Source: an uncultured Bacillota bacterium
Lineage (GTDB): Bacteria > Bacillota_I > Bacilli_A > RFN20 > CAG-288
Direction of reading: 5' to 3'
Assembly: GCA_949284445.1 (NCBI GenBank)
Contig: CASDVP010000002.1
Location: 90,542-154,541 of the forward strand
DNA length: 64,000 nt
A program made the translations under genes and the position numbers. The notes below the pieces were generated by a model that was not told where the DNA came from, did no database searches, and saw only the letters and a program-made list of their open reading frames with translations. Position 1 is the stretch's first letter. Each line of letters opens with the position of its first letter. Below are positions 19,064 to 28,618 of this stretch, in pieces.

Positions 19064-20356
19064 ATGGTGAAATTTGCAACTAAAGGGGCTTTTTTCGAAA
19101 AACTAGATTACAGTTCAATCGAAGAAAAAGCACGAGCGGTCAGTAAAATGATCGCTGATAGAAGCGGTGAAGGCAATGCCTTTTTGGGTTGGTTAGATTT
19201 TGCGTCTAAAATTCCTGAAGAAGAGCTTGAAAGAATCATTAAAACTGCTGAACGCATCAGAAAAAATTATGAGGCTTTAGTCATAGTTGGTATCGGTGGT
19301 TCTTATTTAGGAACTAAAGCAGTCATCGAAGCGATGAATGGCTTATATCCTCAAGACGGCTTTGAAATAATCTATTTAGGAAATACTTTATCTTCTTACT
19401 ACACTGCACAGATCATGCAGCATTTGAGAAATAAAAGATTTGCTATCAATGTCGTCTCCAAATCTGGAACTACCACTGAACCAGCTGTCGCTTTTCGTAT
19501 TTTGAAGTGCTACTTGGAAGAAAAATATGGACATGAATATTTAAAAGATGCCATCGTAGCTACCACTGATAAATCTCGAGGTGCTTTAGTTAAAGAAGCC
19601 CAGACTGAAGGATACGAGACATTCGTTATCCCGAATAATATCGGTGGTCGTTTCTCAGTATTGACACCAGTCGGATTATTACCTATCGCTTGTGCCGGTA
19701 TCGATATCCGTGAGTTCATCCGTGGTATCAGAGATGGTGAAGTCGCTTATGCTGAACCTGATTATCGAAAGAATCCTGCCTATTTCTATGCGACTAATAG
19801 ATATTTCCTCAATAAAGTAGGCAAGTATCCAGTTGAGATGTTTGTGACTTATGAACCTCAAAACAAGAGCATTCTTGAATGGTTAAAACAACTCTTAGAT
19901 GAATCAGAAGGTAAAGATGGCCAGGGTCTTTTGTGCACCGCTGCTTCTTTCACTACTGACCTTCATTCAATGGGTCAATTCATTCAACAAGGAAGCCCTT
20001 GTTTATTTGAAACGATCTTGCATGTTGATGAGCCGGTTTTAGATATCACAGTTCCGTTTGATAAAGAGAATTTGGATAATCTCAACTATCTATCTGGTAG
20101 AAAACTTTCTGAGATCAATCAAAAAGCATACTTAGCAACTCTCGAGGCTCACACTTCTTCTCACACTCCAGCAACTATTATTTCTATCGATGCGATGACT
20201 CCTTATAACATCGGAAACTTGATGTATTTCTTCTTTAAAGCTACAGCTTTCTCAGCGTATCTATTAGATGTGAATCCGTTCAATCAACCAGGTGTCGAAG
20301 TTTATAAGACCAATATGTTTAAACTTTTAGGCAAACCTGGTTACGAAAATAAGTAA
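19064..20356 (+). CDS. pgi: Glucose-6-phosphate isomerase
   Basis: A 430-residue glycolytic isomerase (glucose-6-phosphate to fructose-6-phosphate). The SIS-domain motifs are clear: VGIGGSYLGTKA, SKSGTTTEPA and GGRFSVLTPVGLLP, with the late QLLDESEGKDGQGL segment, all typical of the short Firmicute form. The start used here has GGAGAG nine bases upstream; an in-frame start at 19007 would add 19 residues without a ribosome binding site and is rejected. A near-palindrome, ATAAAAGCGGTTTTAT (18971-18986), lies about 80 bases upstream. Confidence 0.96.
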   Translation: MVKFATKGAFFEKLDYSSIEEKARAVSKMIADRSGEGNAFLGWLDFASKIPEEELERIIKTAERIRKNYEALVIVGIGGSYLGTKAVIEAMNGLYPQDGFEIIYLGNTLSSYYTAQIMQHLRNKRFAINVVSKSGTTTEPAVAFRILKCYLEEKYGHEYLKDAIVATTDKSRGALVKEAQTEGYETFVIPNNIGGRFSVLTPVGLLPIACAGIDIREFIRGIRDGEVAYAEPDYRKNPAYFYATNRYFLNKVGKYPVEMFVTYEPQNKSILEWLKQLLDESEGKDGQGLLCTAASFTTDLHSMGQFIQQGSPCLFETILHVDEPVLDITVPFDKENLDNLNYLSGRKLSEINQKAYLATLEAHTSSHTPATIISIDAMTPYNIGNLMYFFFKATAFSAYLLDVNPFNQPGVEVYKTNMFKLLGKPGYENK

Positions 20357-20368
20357 AAGTTGTAAAAT

Positions 20369-20418
20369 AGTGATATGCTAAAATCTTCTTAATTAATTCT
20401 TGCAACTAGCATATCACT
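20369..20418 (+). terminator. Inverted repeat after pgi
   Basis: Perfect 12-base arms (AGTGATATGCTA and TAGCATATCACT) separated by 26 bases, followed by TTT. It probably ends pgi transcription; the long loop and short T run make it atypical. Confidence 0.5.
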
Positions 20419-20450
20419 TTGATAGAATAACAAAGCGCCGATTTTTTGTC

Positions 20451-20523
20451 GGATGCTTAGCTCAGCTGGAAGAGCATCGCCTTTACACGGCGGAGGTCAG
20501 GAGTTCGAACCTCTTAGCATCCA
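20451..20523 (+). tRNA. tRNA-Val (anticodon TAC)
   Basis: Cloverleaf of 73 bases: acceptor GGATGCT/AGCATCC, anticodon loop TTTACAC and T-loop TTCGAAC. The terminal CCA is not encoded. First of five tandem tRNA genes. Confidence 0.95.
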
Positions 20524-20540
20524 TTGTTTAAAGGTTAAAT

Positions 20541-20621
20541 GGGCGAGTAGCGAAGCGGCCAAACGCGGCAGACTGTAAATCTGTTCCTTCGGGTTCGGTG
20601 GTTCGAATCCACCCCCGCCCA
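20541..20621 (+). tRNA. tRNA-Tyr (anticodon GTA)
   Basis: An 81-base type II tRNA with a long variable arm and anticodon GTA in ACTGTAAAT. The acceptor stem GGGCGAG/CCCGCCC has an apparent A6-C67 mismatch. CCA is not encoded. Confidence 0.95.
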
Positions 20622-20652
20622 TACTTCATATACTTTCCTAGCTAAACTACAT

Positions 20653-20724
20653 TGGGGTGTAGCCAAGTGGTAAGGCAGCAGACTTTGACTCTGTTATGCG
20701 GTGGTTCGAATCCACCTACCCCAG
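20653..20724 (+). tRNA. tRNA-Gln (anticodon TTG)
   Basis: A 72-base cloverleaf with acceptor TGGGGTG/TACCCCA, discriminator G, anticodon TTG and T-loop TTCGAAT. CCA is not encoded. Confidence 0.95.
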
Positions 20725-20742
20725 CATACTTCTTCTATACTT

Positions 20743-20815
20743 GTCTCGTTAGCTCAGTTGGCAGAGCACTTGACTTTTAATCAAGGGGCCGCGGGTTCAA
20801 ATCCCGCACGAGACA
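20743..20815 (+). tRNA. tRNA-Lys (anticodon TTT)
   Basis: A 73-base cloverleaf with acceptor GTCTCGT/ACGAGAC, anticodon TTT in CTTTTAA and T-loop TTCAAAT. CCA is not encoded. Confidence 0.95.
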
Positions 20816-20828
20816 CGTTCGCTTAGTT

Positions 20829-20913
20829 GCCCAGGTGGCGAAATCGGTAGACGCACAGGATTTAAAATCCTGCGGACTAATAATCCATGCCGGTTCGATT
20901 CCGGCCCTGGGCA
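20829..20913 (+). tRNA. tRNA-Leu (anticodon TAA)
   Basis: An 85-base type II tRNA with acceptor GCCCAGG/CCTGGGC, anticodon loop TTTAAAA and a long variable arm. CCA is not encoded. Last gene of the tRNA cluster. Confidence 0.95.
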
Positions 20914-20930
20914 CTTGTTCGCAATAGATG

Positions 20931-20959
20931 ACTGATACTTCTCGGTATCAGTTTTTTTC
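20931..20959 (+). terminator. Terminator of the tRNA cluster
   Basis: ACTGATAC and GTATCAGT form an eight-base stem around a short loop, followed by seven T. Confidence 0.85.
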
Positions 20960-20982
20960 TTATAAAAACAAAGTTTTGATGT

Positions 20983-21405
20983 TTAATCGCTTAAACTTTT
21001 CTTAAAGAAGATCTCAGCCGGTTGATCAAATGGTGTGTTTTCAAAAAACAGAGCACCGCAATCTTTATATCCTAAACGTCGATATAAAAACTGGGCTTTT
21101 TGATCGGCTTGTGTCGATAGAAGGACCATTTTATAACCTTGCTTTTTCATTTTATCTTTGTAGTCTTGTAAGGCTTTTGAACCATAGCCTCTATTCCTTT
21201 TTGATTCATCGATGATCAGATGCTGAATGAACGGCAGTTTCTCCCATAATAGAGTGGTCAAAAGCAAACCACACTCCTTTGCTTCTTCATCTAAAATTAT
21301 ATAATTGCTAGTTTGTTTTAGATCTTCAGCAAATATCTCTTCTGTCATCCTCGGCAAGAGTTTTTTGACGAATTCATAATCTTTTTCTAATAATGGTCTT
21401 AACAT
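20983..21405 (-). CDS. GNAT-family N-acetyltransferase
   Basis: A 140-residue protein with the GNAT fold. The acetyl-CoA loop is RNRGYGSKAL (the R/Q-x-x-G-x-G motif A), preceded by the strand LIIDESK and followed by LLSTQADQKAQFLYRRLGY, the usual motif B. The acceptor is unknown. The chosen start (MLRPLLEK) replaces a TTG six codons earlier; a TATAAT box lies about 25 bases upstream of it. It faces the tRNA cluster terminator. Confidence 0.82.
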   Translation of the reverse strand: MLRPLLEKDYEFVKKLLPRMTEEIFAEDLKQTSNYIILDEEAKECGLLLTTLLWEKLPFIQHLIIDESKRNRGYGSKALQDYKDKMKKQGYKMVLLSTQADQKAQFLYRRLGYKDCGALFFENTPFDQPAEIFFKKSLSD

Positions 21406-21563
21406 TTTATATCTCAAAATCAATGCTTTATTATTATATTTGTTTGACTCAGAAAACAGAAATCATGAGTTTATAAGTCGGTCATAAAATCAGCTTATTA
21501 TTTTTTATGATATGGTAAAATTATTGATGTTGAAAACAAAGTTTTAGTTAGAGGTGAATCAAA

Positions 21564-21989
21564 ATGGGCGTCATTTTTAAACGGGCTATCAACTATTATG
21601 AGACTGACAAAATGGGTATTGTGCACCATGCTAATTATTTACATTATCTAGAGGAAGCCCGACTCTGTTTTTTAAACACCAATTTGTTATCATATGCTTC
21701 ATTAGAACATAAAGGGATTTATTCTCCGACTTCAAAAATTTCGATCACATATAAAAAGCCTGTCACTTATGGAGATACAATCGAGGTAGACACCGTTTTA
21801 TCAGAGGTGACACCAGTTCGCTTTATCTTCTCTTATGTGATCAAAGAACAAAAGACGGGTGCTTTAGTTGCTGAAGCTACCAGCGAACATTGCTTTGCTG
21901 ATAAAAACGGTCATCTTCTCATACTCAGCAGAATCGATAAAGGATTATTTGATAAATTGACTTCATTAGTTGAAAAGAGAGGTGAATAA
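21564..21989 (+). CDS. Acyl-CoA thioesterase, hot-dog fold (YbgC/4HBT type)
   Basis: A 141-residue thioesterase. The family signature is at residues 11-30, YYETDKMGIVHHANYLHYLE, with catalytic Asp 15. These enzymes hydrolyse acyl-CoA or related thioesters in the cytosol. AGAGGTG precedes the ATG. The next gene begins directly after its stop codon, and both are probably cotranscribed with degV. Confidence 0.88.
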   Translation: MGVIFKRAINYYETDKMGIVHHANYLHYLEEARLCFLNTNLLSYASLEHKGIYSPTSKISITYKKPVTYGDTIEVDTVLSEVTPVRFIFSYVIKEQKTGALVAEATSEHCFADKNGHLLILSRIDKGLFDKLTSLVEKRGE

Positions 21990-22652
21990 ATGGAAGAAAT
22001 AGATTTAAAAAGCTATCCTAAGCGAAATCAATACGAATGGTTTCATACTTTTCCAGATTCGACATATGGTTTTGATGTCGATATCGATGTGACTGAAGTG
22101 GTCAAGATCACTAAAGCTCGAAAAGAATCTTTTTTTCCAGCTTTCTTATATTTAGTAACTTTAGGTGTCAATCAGATAAAAGAGATGCGCTTAAGAGAAG
22201 TAGCTGGTCATGTCTATCTTTATGATGTGATTCATCCGACATTCACTGTGATGAATGATGAAGGCATCTATCAAAACGCCGGTGTTAAAATGACTTCTGA
22301 CTATTCTTCTTTTTATCGAACTGTCAGAGAAAAAGTAGAACAGACCAAGCACTTAAAAGCATCAGCTGAATTGGATAGAGATCCTTTATGTCAAGCGGCT
22401 GATGTCATCTTTGCAACCTGTATTCCTATTCTCTCCATTAAAGGTATGAGACATCCAACTCCCGCATATAATTATGATTCGATGTCAGTGCCAAGAATTT
22501 TATGGGATAAATATCATCAAGAAAGCGATGGCTCTTATCATCTGACACTGAATATCACTGTATCACATACACTTGTCGATGGTTTTCCTTTAGCAAACTG
22601 TTTTAATACGATAAAAACTTTATGTTTAAACGCTAATCAATATATAATATGA
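21990..22652 (+). CDS. Chloramphenicol acetyltransferase-like (CATase fold) protein
   Basis: A 220-residue member of the trimeric CAT fold. The active-site segment reads VSHTLVDGFP: the catalytic second His (193) and Asp 197 of the HHxxxDG consensus are kept, but the preceding His is Ser and the usual FH after DG is FP. The N-terminal YEWFHTF and the middle NYDSMSVPRI segments are CAT-like. Whether it acetylates chloramphenicol is not predictable; many chromosomal homologues do not. It starts immediately after the thioesterase gene. Confidence 0.75.
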   Translation: MEEIDLKSYPKRNQYEWFHTFPDSTYGFDVDIDVTEVVKITKARKESFFPAFLYLVTLGVNQIKEMRLREVAGHVYLYDVIHPTFTVMNDEGIYQNAGVKMTSDYSSFYRTVREKVEQTKHLKASAELDRDPLCQAADVIFATCIPILSIKGMRHPTPAYNYDSMSVPRILWDKYHQESDGSYHLTLNITVSHTLVDGFPLANCFNTIKTLCLNANQYII

Positions 22653-22681
22653 TATATACATTTTTTGGAGGTGCTATCTAA

Positions 22682-23575
22682 ATGTCAACAAACTATGTTT
22701 TGAGTTGCGAATCGACAACTGATTTGACAAAAAAGTATTTTGAAGATCGTGATATTAAAGTCATCTGTTTTCACTATTCATTAGATAATGTGGAACATAT
22801 CGATGATTTCGGTGAAACAATTTCTTATCATGATTTCTATCAAGCGATGGCAGATGGAAAGATGACTAAGACATCTCAGATTTCTGTAGGCGAATTTATC
22901 GAATATTTCACTCCGATTTTAGAAAGCGGAAAAGATATTTTACATCTCACCTTATCCTCTGGTATTTCTGGTGTCTATAATTCAGCTTGCACTGCTGCTG
23001 AATTGTTAAAAGAAAAATATCCGGAAAGAAAGATCTACATCGTTGATTCTTTAGCTGCTTCTTCTGGTTTTGGTCTGCTTGTTGATAAATTAGCTGATAT
23101 CAGAGATGGCGGAGCTACTTTAGATGAATTACACGATTATGCTGAGCAGCATAAATTAGAGTTACAACATTGGTTTTTCTCCACTGATCTGAAATATTAT
23201 GTCCGTGGTGGTCGTATCTCTAAAGCTTCTGGTTTCATCGGAGGCATTTTGAATATTTGCCCGGTTTTACATGTTGATGAAAATGGTAGATTGATCCCTA
23301 TGGAAAAGAAGTTCGGTCCTAAACAGGCTGAGAAATCATTGGTTGAAAAGATGAAATTATACGCTGCTAACGGATTGGATTATAGCGATAAAGTTTATAT
23401 CTCCTGTTCCGATTGCTACGATTATGCTAATGCAGTCGCCAAGATGGTTGAAGCTGCTTTCCCGAAGATGAAAGGAAAAGTAGAAATCTTTTCAATCGGT
23501 ACGACAATCGGTGCTCATACAGGTCCAGGAACTGTCGCCTTATTCTTCTGGGGCAAGAAGAGAGCTGCTGAATAA
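22682..23575 (+). CDS. DegV family fatty-acid-binding protein
   Basis: A 297-residue DegV protein, the family to which the FakB fatty-acid carriers of Firmicutes belong. The opening LSCESTTDLT, the TKTSQISVGEF segment (near residue 60), the LTLSSGISGVYNSA stretch (near 90) and the late GTTIGAHTGPGT motif line the fatty-acid head-group pocket in known members. GGAGGTG is the ribosome binding site. FakA is not in the window. The adjacent thioesterase is compatible with a lipid-related run, which is inference. Confidence 0.92.
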   Translation: MSTNYVLSCESTTDLTKKYFEDRDIKVICFHYSLDNVEHIDDFGETISYHDFYQAMADGKMTKTSQISVGEFIEYFTPILESGKDILHLTLSSGISGVYNSACTAAELLKEKYPERKIYIVDSLAASSGFGLLVDKLADIRDGGATLDELHDYAEQHKLELQHWFFSTDLKYYVRGGRISKASGFIGGILNICPVLHVDENGRLIPMEKKFGPKQAEKSLVEKMKLYAANGLDYSDKVYISCSDCYDYANAVAKMVEAAFPKMKGKVEIFSIGTTIGAHTGPGTVALFFWGKKRAAE

Positions 23576-23596
23576 ATCTGATTTAAAAGTTAGAGA

Positions 23597-23622
23597 AACT
23601 GATCTTACAAGGTCAGTTTTTT
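23597..23622 (+). terminator. Terminator of degV run
   Basis: AACTGATC and GGTCAGTT pair (one G-U) around TTACAA and lead into a T run. Confidence 0.8.
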
Positions 23623-24040
23623 GATGCTCTAAAAAAGTTGATGATTGAGTTTTAGTGTTGTTTATAATCGATGCTAATTTATTTAAAAATATTGTTTTTT
23701 GAAAATCTCTTTTGCACTGATTTCAAATCTCACGCAAGTGGGCTTAAAAATGTATTTTGAAGATGACCCGATATCAGTTCTAAAAAAAGATACAACCATT
23801 CTTAAGAAGAAAGAATTTAATAAAGTAATAGAAAAAAGGCTTAAAAATGTAAAAAAGCACGATAATATCGAAGAAAAGTCCAAATCATTTGTCTTTCTTT
23901 AAAAATTATTAGGTAAAACAGCTGAGAAAAGCGCATACATTCTAAAAAAATGTAAAATTTAATCTACGTTGATGATTGCTATTTTAAATTTGCGTTGTAT
24001 AGTTATAATAAATACTTATTATATATCAGAGGCAAATTGG
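23623..24040. other. Gene-poor stretch before a lipoprotein gene
   Basis: No convincing gene. A 67-codon frame at 23699-23902 starts with TTG, lacks a ribosome binding site and has a lysine-rich product without recognisable motif. The last 60 bases should hold the promoter of the lipoprotein gene. Confidence 0.5.
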
Positions 24041-26071
24041 ATGAAAAAAGCAAAAGTATTAACTTTGTTACTCGGATCTTTATTTTTGGTAGGTTGTGGA
24101 GAAACCGAATCTGCTAGTACTAATTCTGGTACAGGTGGTAGTGGAACTGTAGTTGAACAAAAGAAAGCCTTTAAATTACCTGCAGAAATAGAATTAGTTT
24201 TAGGAGAAAAAGTTGATCTAAGCGATTATTTCAACACTGAAGTTATTAAAGACACATCTAAAGTAACGATTGAAGTCAGTGATGGAGATAAGGTTGATTT
24301 AGATGATACTACTATTGAAGCTTTGGAAGTGACTGGTGAAGAGTCAGTCACAGTCACTTTAAAATATGAAGAGCAAGAAGCGACCGCTGATTTAATAGTT
24401 GTATCTGCTAAGACCAAATTATCTAAGAAATTAGACGAGTCTATGAAGTTAGAATCAGGAAAAATTAATTCATTAGATTTCTCTTATACTGATACTACCT
24501 CTACTAGGAACACTCAACATACGATTTATAACTTTTATAAAAATAATCAGGTCAGTATCGATGATTCCAAAAAGTATTGCACATGGTCTTTAATAGATGA
24601 GAGCACCATGATTTATACAGAGCAAAGTCATGATTCTACTTCTGTCAGTTATAAGGCTTTAACTTTAGTAGATGATGATTCTGCTGTGACTAAGATTAAT
24701 AGAGATGAAGCCCATAATCGTTTAGTTCTGCCTTATATCGTCACTAAATCAGCTTCTAATCCTCTTTCAATCTTTGGCTTTGCTGATTGGACTTACAATA
24801 ATTATTTTAAGACAACTGAGCATTTCGGCGATGATAACCTGCAAGCTGATATCGAATATGACTCAAGAGATAATACTTATAATTTAACGACTTATCGTTT
24901 TCCTTACTTTGGAGCAACTCAAGGCATCAGAGATGAGTTGAGTTTAGAATTCCAAGATAGTGGTGAGCTGACTAAAATAAGTTCTACGACTAGTTATTAT
25001 TCTAATATTAACAACGTATCTCAAATTCCAGAAAAAAGCGATGGAAGTGAAAGCAAAGTAGAAACAGTAGAAGCTGTTGCTACTTATAATGAAAAACAAG
25101 AAGCTACTGATTTCCCCGATTATAAAGAAGCTATGTATAAAGATTACACCCCATATTTCTATGATTCTACTGACTACCTTGGAAAGAAAGAAATAACTGA
25201 GGGTACTGTTGGTATGAAAATCTCATTAGATAAGAAGGATTGTACCCCGAGTTCAGTTTCTAGCAACTTAGATAATATTGAAATTGTCAAGGTGGAAGGC
25301 GAAGGTGAAGCTATTATAAATTCCTCTAAGAATAGTTTAACTTTAGATAAAGCAGGAGATATCGTTATCACAACTACAACCACTTTAAGTAAAATAACTA
25401 AAATTGTTAATTTTAAGATTAAAAATACTGGATATTCTAGTATTACTCTAGATGAAAGAACAAATAGTACTAGCAAGTATCTACCTTCTAAATTGATCAC
25501 AAATCAAAATTACCCTTTGACTGCTTATTATGATGGAAATACTAATACTAAGCCTGTTATTACTCCTTCTGTAGTCGGTGAGAATACTGCTAATGTCACT
25601 TTCACTAAAAAGGATGATAATCAATACATTCTCAAAGCTACTAACGAAGGTAAAGTTACAATACAGATCGTTGATAGTGTCTTAGGAGAGGAAAAGAAAA
25701 TTGAAAAAGAATTAACTTTCTTTAAAGATACTGATGAAGGTATAGCTAGCTATTTGGCTTCTATTGATGAATTTGATAACGCTAATAATGTATATTCTCT
25801 TAAATTCACTTTAGATGAGGCTAATAAGACCAGTGGAACTGTAACATTCTCTACAGTTGGACTAAGCAGTGACTACGATGTGACTACTACTTGGTCAGTC
25901 ACTAATAAAAAGCTTACTGTCGCTTTACCTGAAGATGATGAAACACCAGCTTCTTATATTAAATCTTTATCATTCTATTCTTCATATCCCACCACTTATT
26001 ACAATATTCTTTCTATCACAGTAGCTACCTTAGGCGAAGATAATACAAGCGTCTTTTTCTATACAAAATAG
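24041..26071 (+). CDS. Large lipoprotein with Ig-like domains, function unknown
   Basis: The ATG at 24041, with AGAGGC upstream, gives a typical lipoprotein signal peptide (MKKAKVLTLLLGSLFLVGC; lipobox LVGC) and a 676-residue product; a longer frame from 23969 adds a non-signal extension and is rejected. After a Ser/Gly/Thr-rich linker comes a domain that looks like a bacterial Ig-like (Big) fold (KLPAEIELVLGEKVDLSDYF). A central beta-rich region (about 130-390) has no family I recognise, and further Ig-like strands follow. Thr, Ser and Asp are very common. It is probably surface displayed. No close relative is identifiable by eye. Confidence 0.75.
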   Translation: MKKAKVLTLLLGSLFLVGCGETESASTNSGTGGSGTVVEQKKAFKLPAEIELVLGEKVDLSDYFNTEVIKDTSKVTIEVSDGDKVDLDDTTIEALEVTGEESVTVTLKYEEQEATADLIVVSAKTKLSKKLDESMKLESGKINSLDFSYTDTTSTRNTQHTIYNFYKNNQVSIDDSKKYCTWSLIDESTMIYTEQSHDSTSVSYKALTLVDDDSAVTKINRDEAHNRLVLPYIVTKSASNPLSIFGFADWTYNNYFKTTEHFGDDNLQADIEYDSRDNTYNLTTYRFPYFGATQGIRDELSLEFQDSGELTKISSTTSYYSNINNVSQIPEKSDGSESKVETVEAVATYNEKQEATDFPDYKEAMYKDYTPYFYDSTDYLGKKEITEGTVGMKISLDKKDCTPSSVSSNLDNIEIVKVEGEGEAIINSSKNSLTLDKAGDIVITTTTTLSKITKIVNFKIKNTGYSSITLDERTNSTSKYLPSKLITNQNYPLTAYYDGNTNTKPVITPSVVGENTANVTFTKKDDNQYILKATNEGKVTIQIVDSVLGEEKKIEKELTFFKDTDEGIASYLASIDEFDNANNVYSLKFTLDEANKTSGTVTFSTVGLSSDYDVTTTWSVTNKKLTVALPEDDETPASYIKSLSFYSSYPTTYYNILSITVATLGEDNTSVFFYTK

Positions 26072-26599
26072 TTGATGTCAGCTAGTAATTAGCACCAAGA
26101 TTTTCAATTTTTATCTTGCTTTGTGAGAGCCCACATCTTTATTACCTAGGTTTTATTTTCGAGTCTATTGACGATGTTGAGAATTAAAAAACTTTTATTT
26201 CAGGGATTTCAAAGCATTTATTGAATTGTTTTTTCTGTAAATCTTTGAAGTCGATATCATTTTACTTAACTTACTGCCATCTTTTGTGACATCATCAAAA
26301 AGTTTTGTGATGTGAACGCCTCTTCCTACAATTTAAAATTTTGAATAACAGACAAGAAGATTCGCTTATCTTTTAATAACCAAGATAAGCGATCTTCTTT
26401 TTTAGATGTGGAATCAATTCGCTATCCATGAAACTGATTGAAGAGTTTAAGCTAAATCCTTTTGATAAATGTCTTTATATCTTTATGTCTAAAAGTTAGA
26501 GACAAGACGAAGCACCTTTGGCGTTTACGAATCATAAATAAATATGTTATATATTGTATTGAATTAATGACTGAAAAGAGCCGGAGGTGATCGGAGTGA
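26072..26599. other. Gene-free stretch between lipoprotein and LRR remnant
   Basis: No intact gene. It contains a hairpin at 26289-26313 (ACATCATCAAAA with TTTTGTGATGT, one bulge) and the terminator at 26356. On the minus strand, roughly 26185-26330 reads open for about 45 codons without a start; it may be a gene fragment but I cannot name it. Confidence 0.5.
26356..26403 (+). terminator. Strong bulged terminator hairpin
   Basis: A 16-base stem with one bulged T (GAAGAT-TCGCTTATCTT and AAGATAAGCGATCTTC), then a T-rich tail. It lies 285 bases after the lipoprotein stop codon. Confidence 0.7.
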
Positions 26600-28372
26600 C
26601 AAGAACTATTTTTCAAGATCAACTACATTTTAAATGGTGGTACTAATAATGCAAGCAACCCAACTTATTTTAGTATTGATGACAATGGGCTTGTGCTTTC
26701 TAATCCAACTAGAAACGGTAAAGACTTCGTAGGATGGAAATATAATGGTGGATTTATCGATAAAATAGATTCATCTATTATTAATAGTGGCAAAGATATA
26801 ACATTAGAAGCTATTTGGAGTAATTATACATATAGTGTTCTTGAAGATGATACTGGTGATAAATATATAAGTATCACTGGTTGGGACAATTTAAGTGAAG
26901 ATATAGTTATTCCAGATAAGATTAATGTTAATGATGAAGATTTACCTGTCAAAGAGATCGGAGATAGTGCATTTAATAACAATCGACAATCAAAATCAGT
27001 AACTATTCCAGATAGTGTTGCTAAGATTGGCGATTATGCTTTTGAAAATTGTTCAAAGATAACAACAATTTCGATTAGTGAAAGCAGTCGATTGACTACA
27101 ATTGGTTATGCTGCCTTTTTTAACTGCGCTTCATTGTCATCAATCTATATACCGAGTGGTGTAACAAAAATTAGGTCTAAAGCTTTAGAAGGCTGCAGTT
27201 CTTTCACATCAATCTTTATTTCTGAAAATGTCACTACAATTGAAGAATATGCTTTTCGCGGCTGTGCCTCATTAACATCAATCTTTATTCCAAATAGTGT
27301 CACTACAATTTCTAGTCATGCTTTCCAAAATTGTTTTGATTTAACTATTTATTGTGAAGCTTCATCGCCATTGAGCGGCTGGTCTTCCTCGTGGAATTAT
27401 TCTGATAGACCTGTCGTATGGAGCTGCAAGGGTGGAGGAATTTATGGTGATTTCAGATACACTATTTATATTGATGAAAATAGTGAATTATATGTAGAGT
27501 TAGTGGATTATTTTGGAACTGATTCAAATGTTGTTATTCCTGAATTTATAGATGCAAAAGATCAAAGAGTTCCTGTTAAAGTGATTAATGAGGTCTTATT
27601 TGGTAGTAATGAATCAATGATATCTATTTTTATTCCCGAAAGTGTTACTACGATTGAAAGTTATGCTTTCTCTGATTGTACCGAGTTAACCGCAATCACC
27701 TTTGGTGAAAATAGTTGACTGACTACCATTGAGAGCTATGCTTTTTCTGGATGTTCGTCATTAGCTTCAATCAGTTTTCCGGATAATGTTACTAAATTAG
27801 GAAATGATGCCTTTAATGGATGCTCAAGCTTAACAACAGTCACTTTTGGCAAAGATAGCAGATTAACTTTGATAGAAAAGAATGCTTTTAGAGGGTGTAT
27901 CAAGTTAAAGTCAGTCGCCATTGGTGATAATAGTCAGTTAACAACAATTGGAGACTATGCTTTCTATGAATGCTCATCTCTGGCATCGATTATTATTCCA
28001 AATAGTGTTATTACGATAGGAATTTATGCTTTTTCTGACTGCTCAAGCTTAAAAGAAGTCATCTTTAGTGAAGATAGTAAATTAACTTTGATAGATTTTC
28101 GCGTTTTTTCTGGCTGCTCATCACTGACAACAATTGTTATTCCCAATAGTGTCACTGAAATAGGAGATTACGCTTTTTTTGGCTGCACTGCTTTATCATC
28201 AATCATAATTCCAGAAAGTGTCACCACAATGGGATCTAAGGTTTTTCAAAAATGTACTTCCTTAACAATTTATTGTGAGGCTTTATCTCAACCGAGCGGA
28301 TGGATGTATGATTGGAATTATTCTAATTGTCCAGTTGAATGGGGGATACAAAATCTAGAAATAAGCAAATAA
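26600..28372 (+). pseudogene. BspA-like leucine-rich repeat surface protein, 5'-truncated with internal stop
   Basis: The frame is open from 26600 to 28372 except for one TGA at 27716-27718. The visible product begins inside an InlB B-repeat (INYILNGGTNNASN...FVGWKYNGG) and then carries about a dozen BspA-type LRR_5 repeats of the form LTTIGDYAFYECSSLASIII. The internal stop falls in a repeat where the others have Arg, Gln or Lys before LTTI, so a CGA or AGA codon probably became TGA. No start codon, signal peptide or lipobox remains: the frame closes upstream at 26599. A good ribosome binding site (GGAGGTGAT, 26583) with GTG at 26596 opens a different frame that stops at 26646. The gene appears inactivated at both points. 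Confidence 0.75.
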
Positions 28373-28618
28373 AGTTCTGCATTTTATGCAATCTCAAACA
28401 GGCTTCACCAGTTTCTCTCATCAAGCCGATGTCATTTGAAAAGAAGATTTTAACAAAATAAAATTTCTAACTAGCTTTTCCAAAAAATGTGCCTATGAAA
28501 TAGCTTTAGCAAATGCTTGTTTTTAGCTTATAATATTTAAAAAGTAATATTTGAATTACTGTTATTGCTTTTCTATATTCTTAATGACATCTATAAATAA
28601 AAATGTGAGGTGTTAAGC

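Noticed and set aside
21990..22652. Calling the CAT-like gene a chloramphenicol resistance determinant
   Set aside because: The active-site flanks are altered (SH for HH, FP for FH), and chromosomal CAT-fold proteins often have other roles.
23699..23902. 67-codon plus-strand frame starting with TTG
   Set aside because: No ribosome binding site, low-complexity lysine-rich product and no recognisable motif; more likely a chance frame in AT-rich DNA.
26185..26330. Minus-strand 45-codon open stretch, possibly a transposase fragment
   Set aside because: No start codon, no inverted repeats or target duplications, and no recognised motif; too short to name.
27716..27718. UGA as a recoded sense codon (Trp or other) in the LRR gene
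   Set aside because: UGA is the normal stop of several genes here (nrnA, ispF, apbE), and no other gene has an in-frame UGA. A point mutation is simpler.
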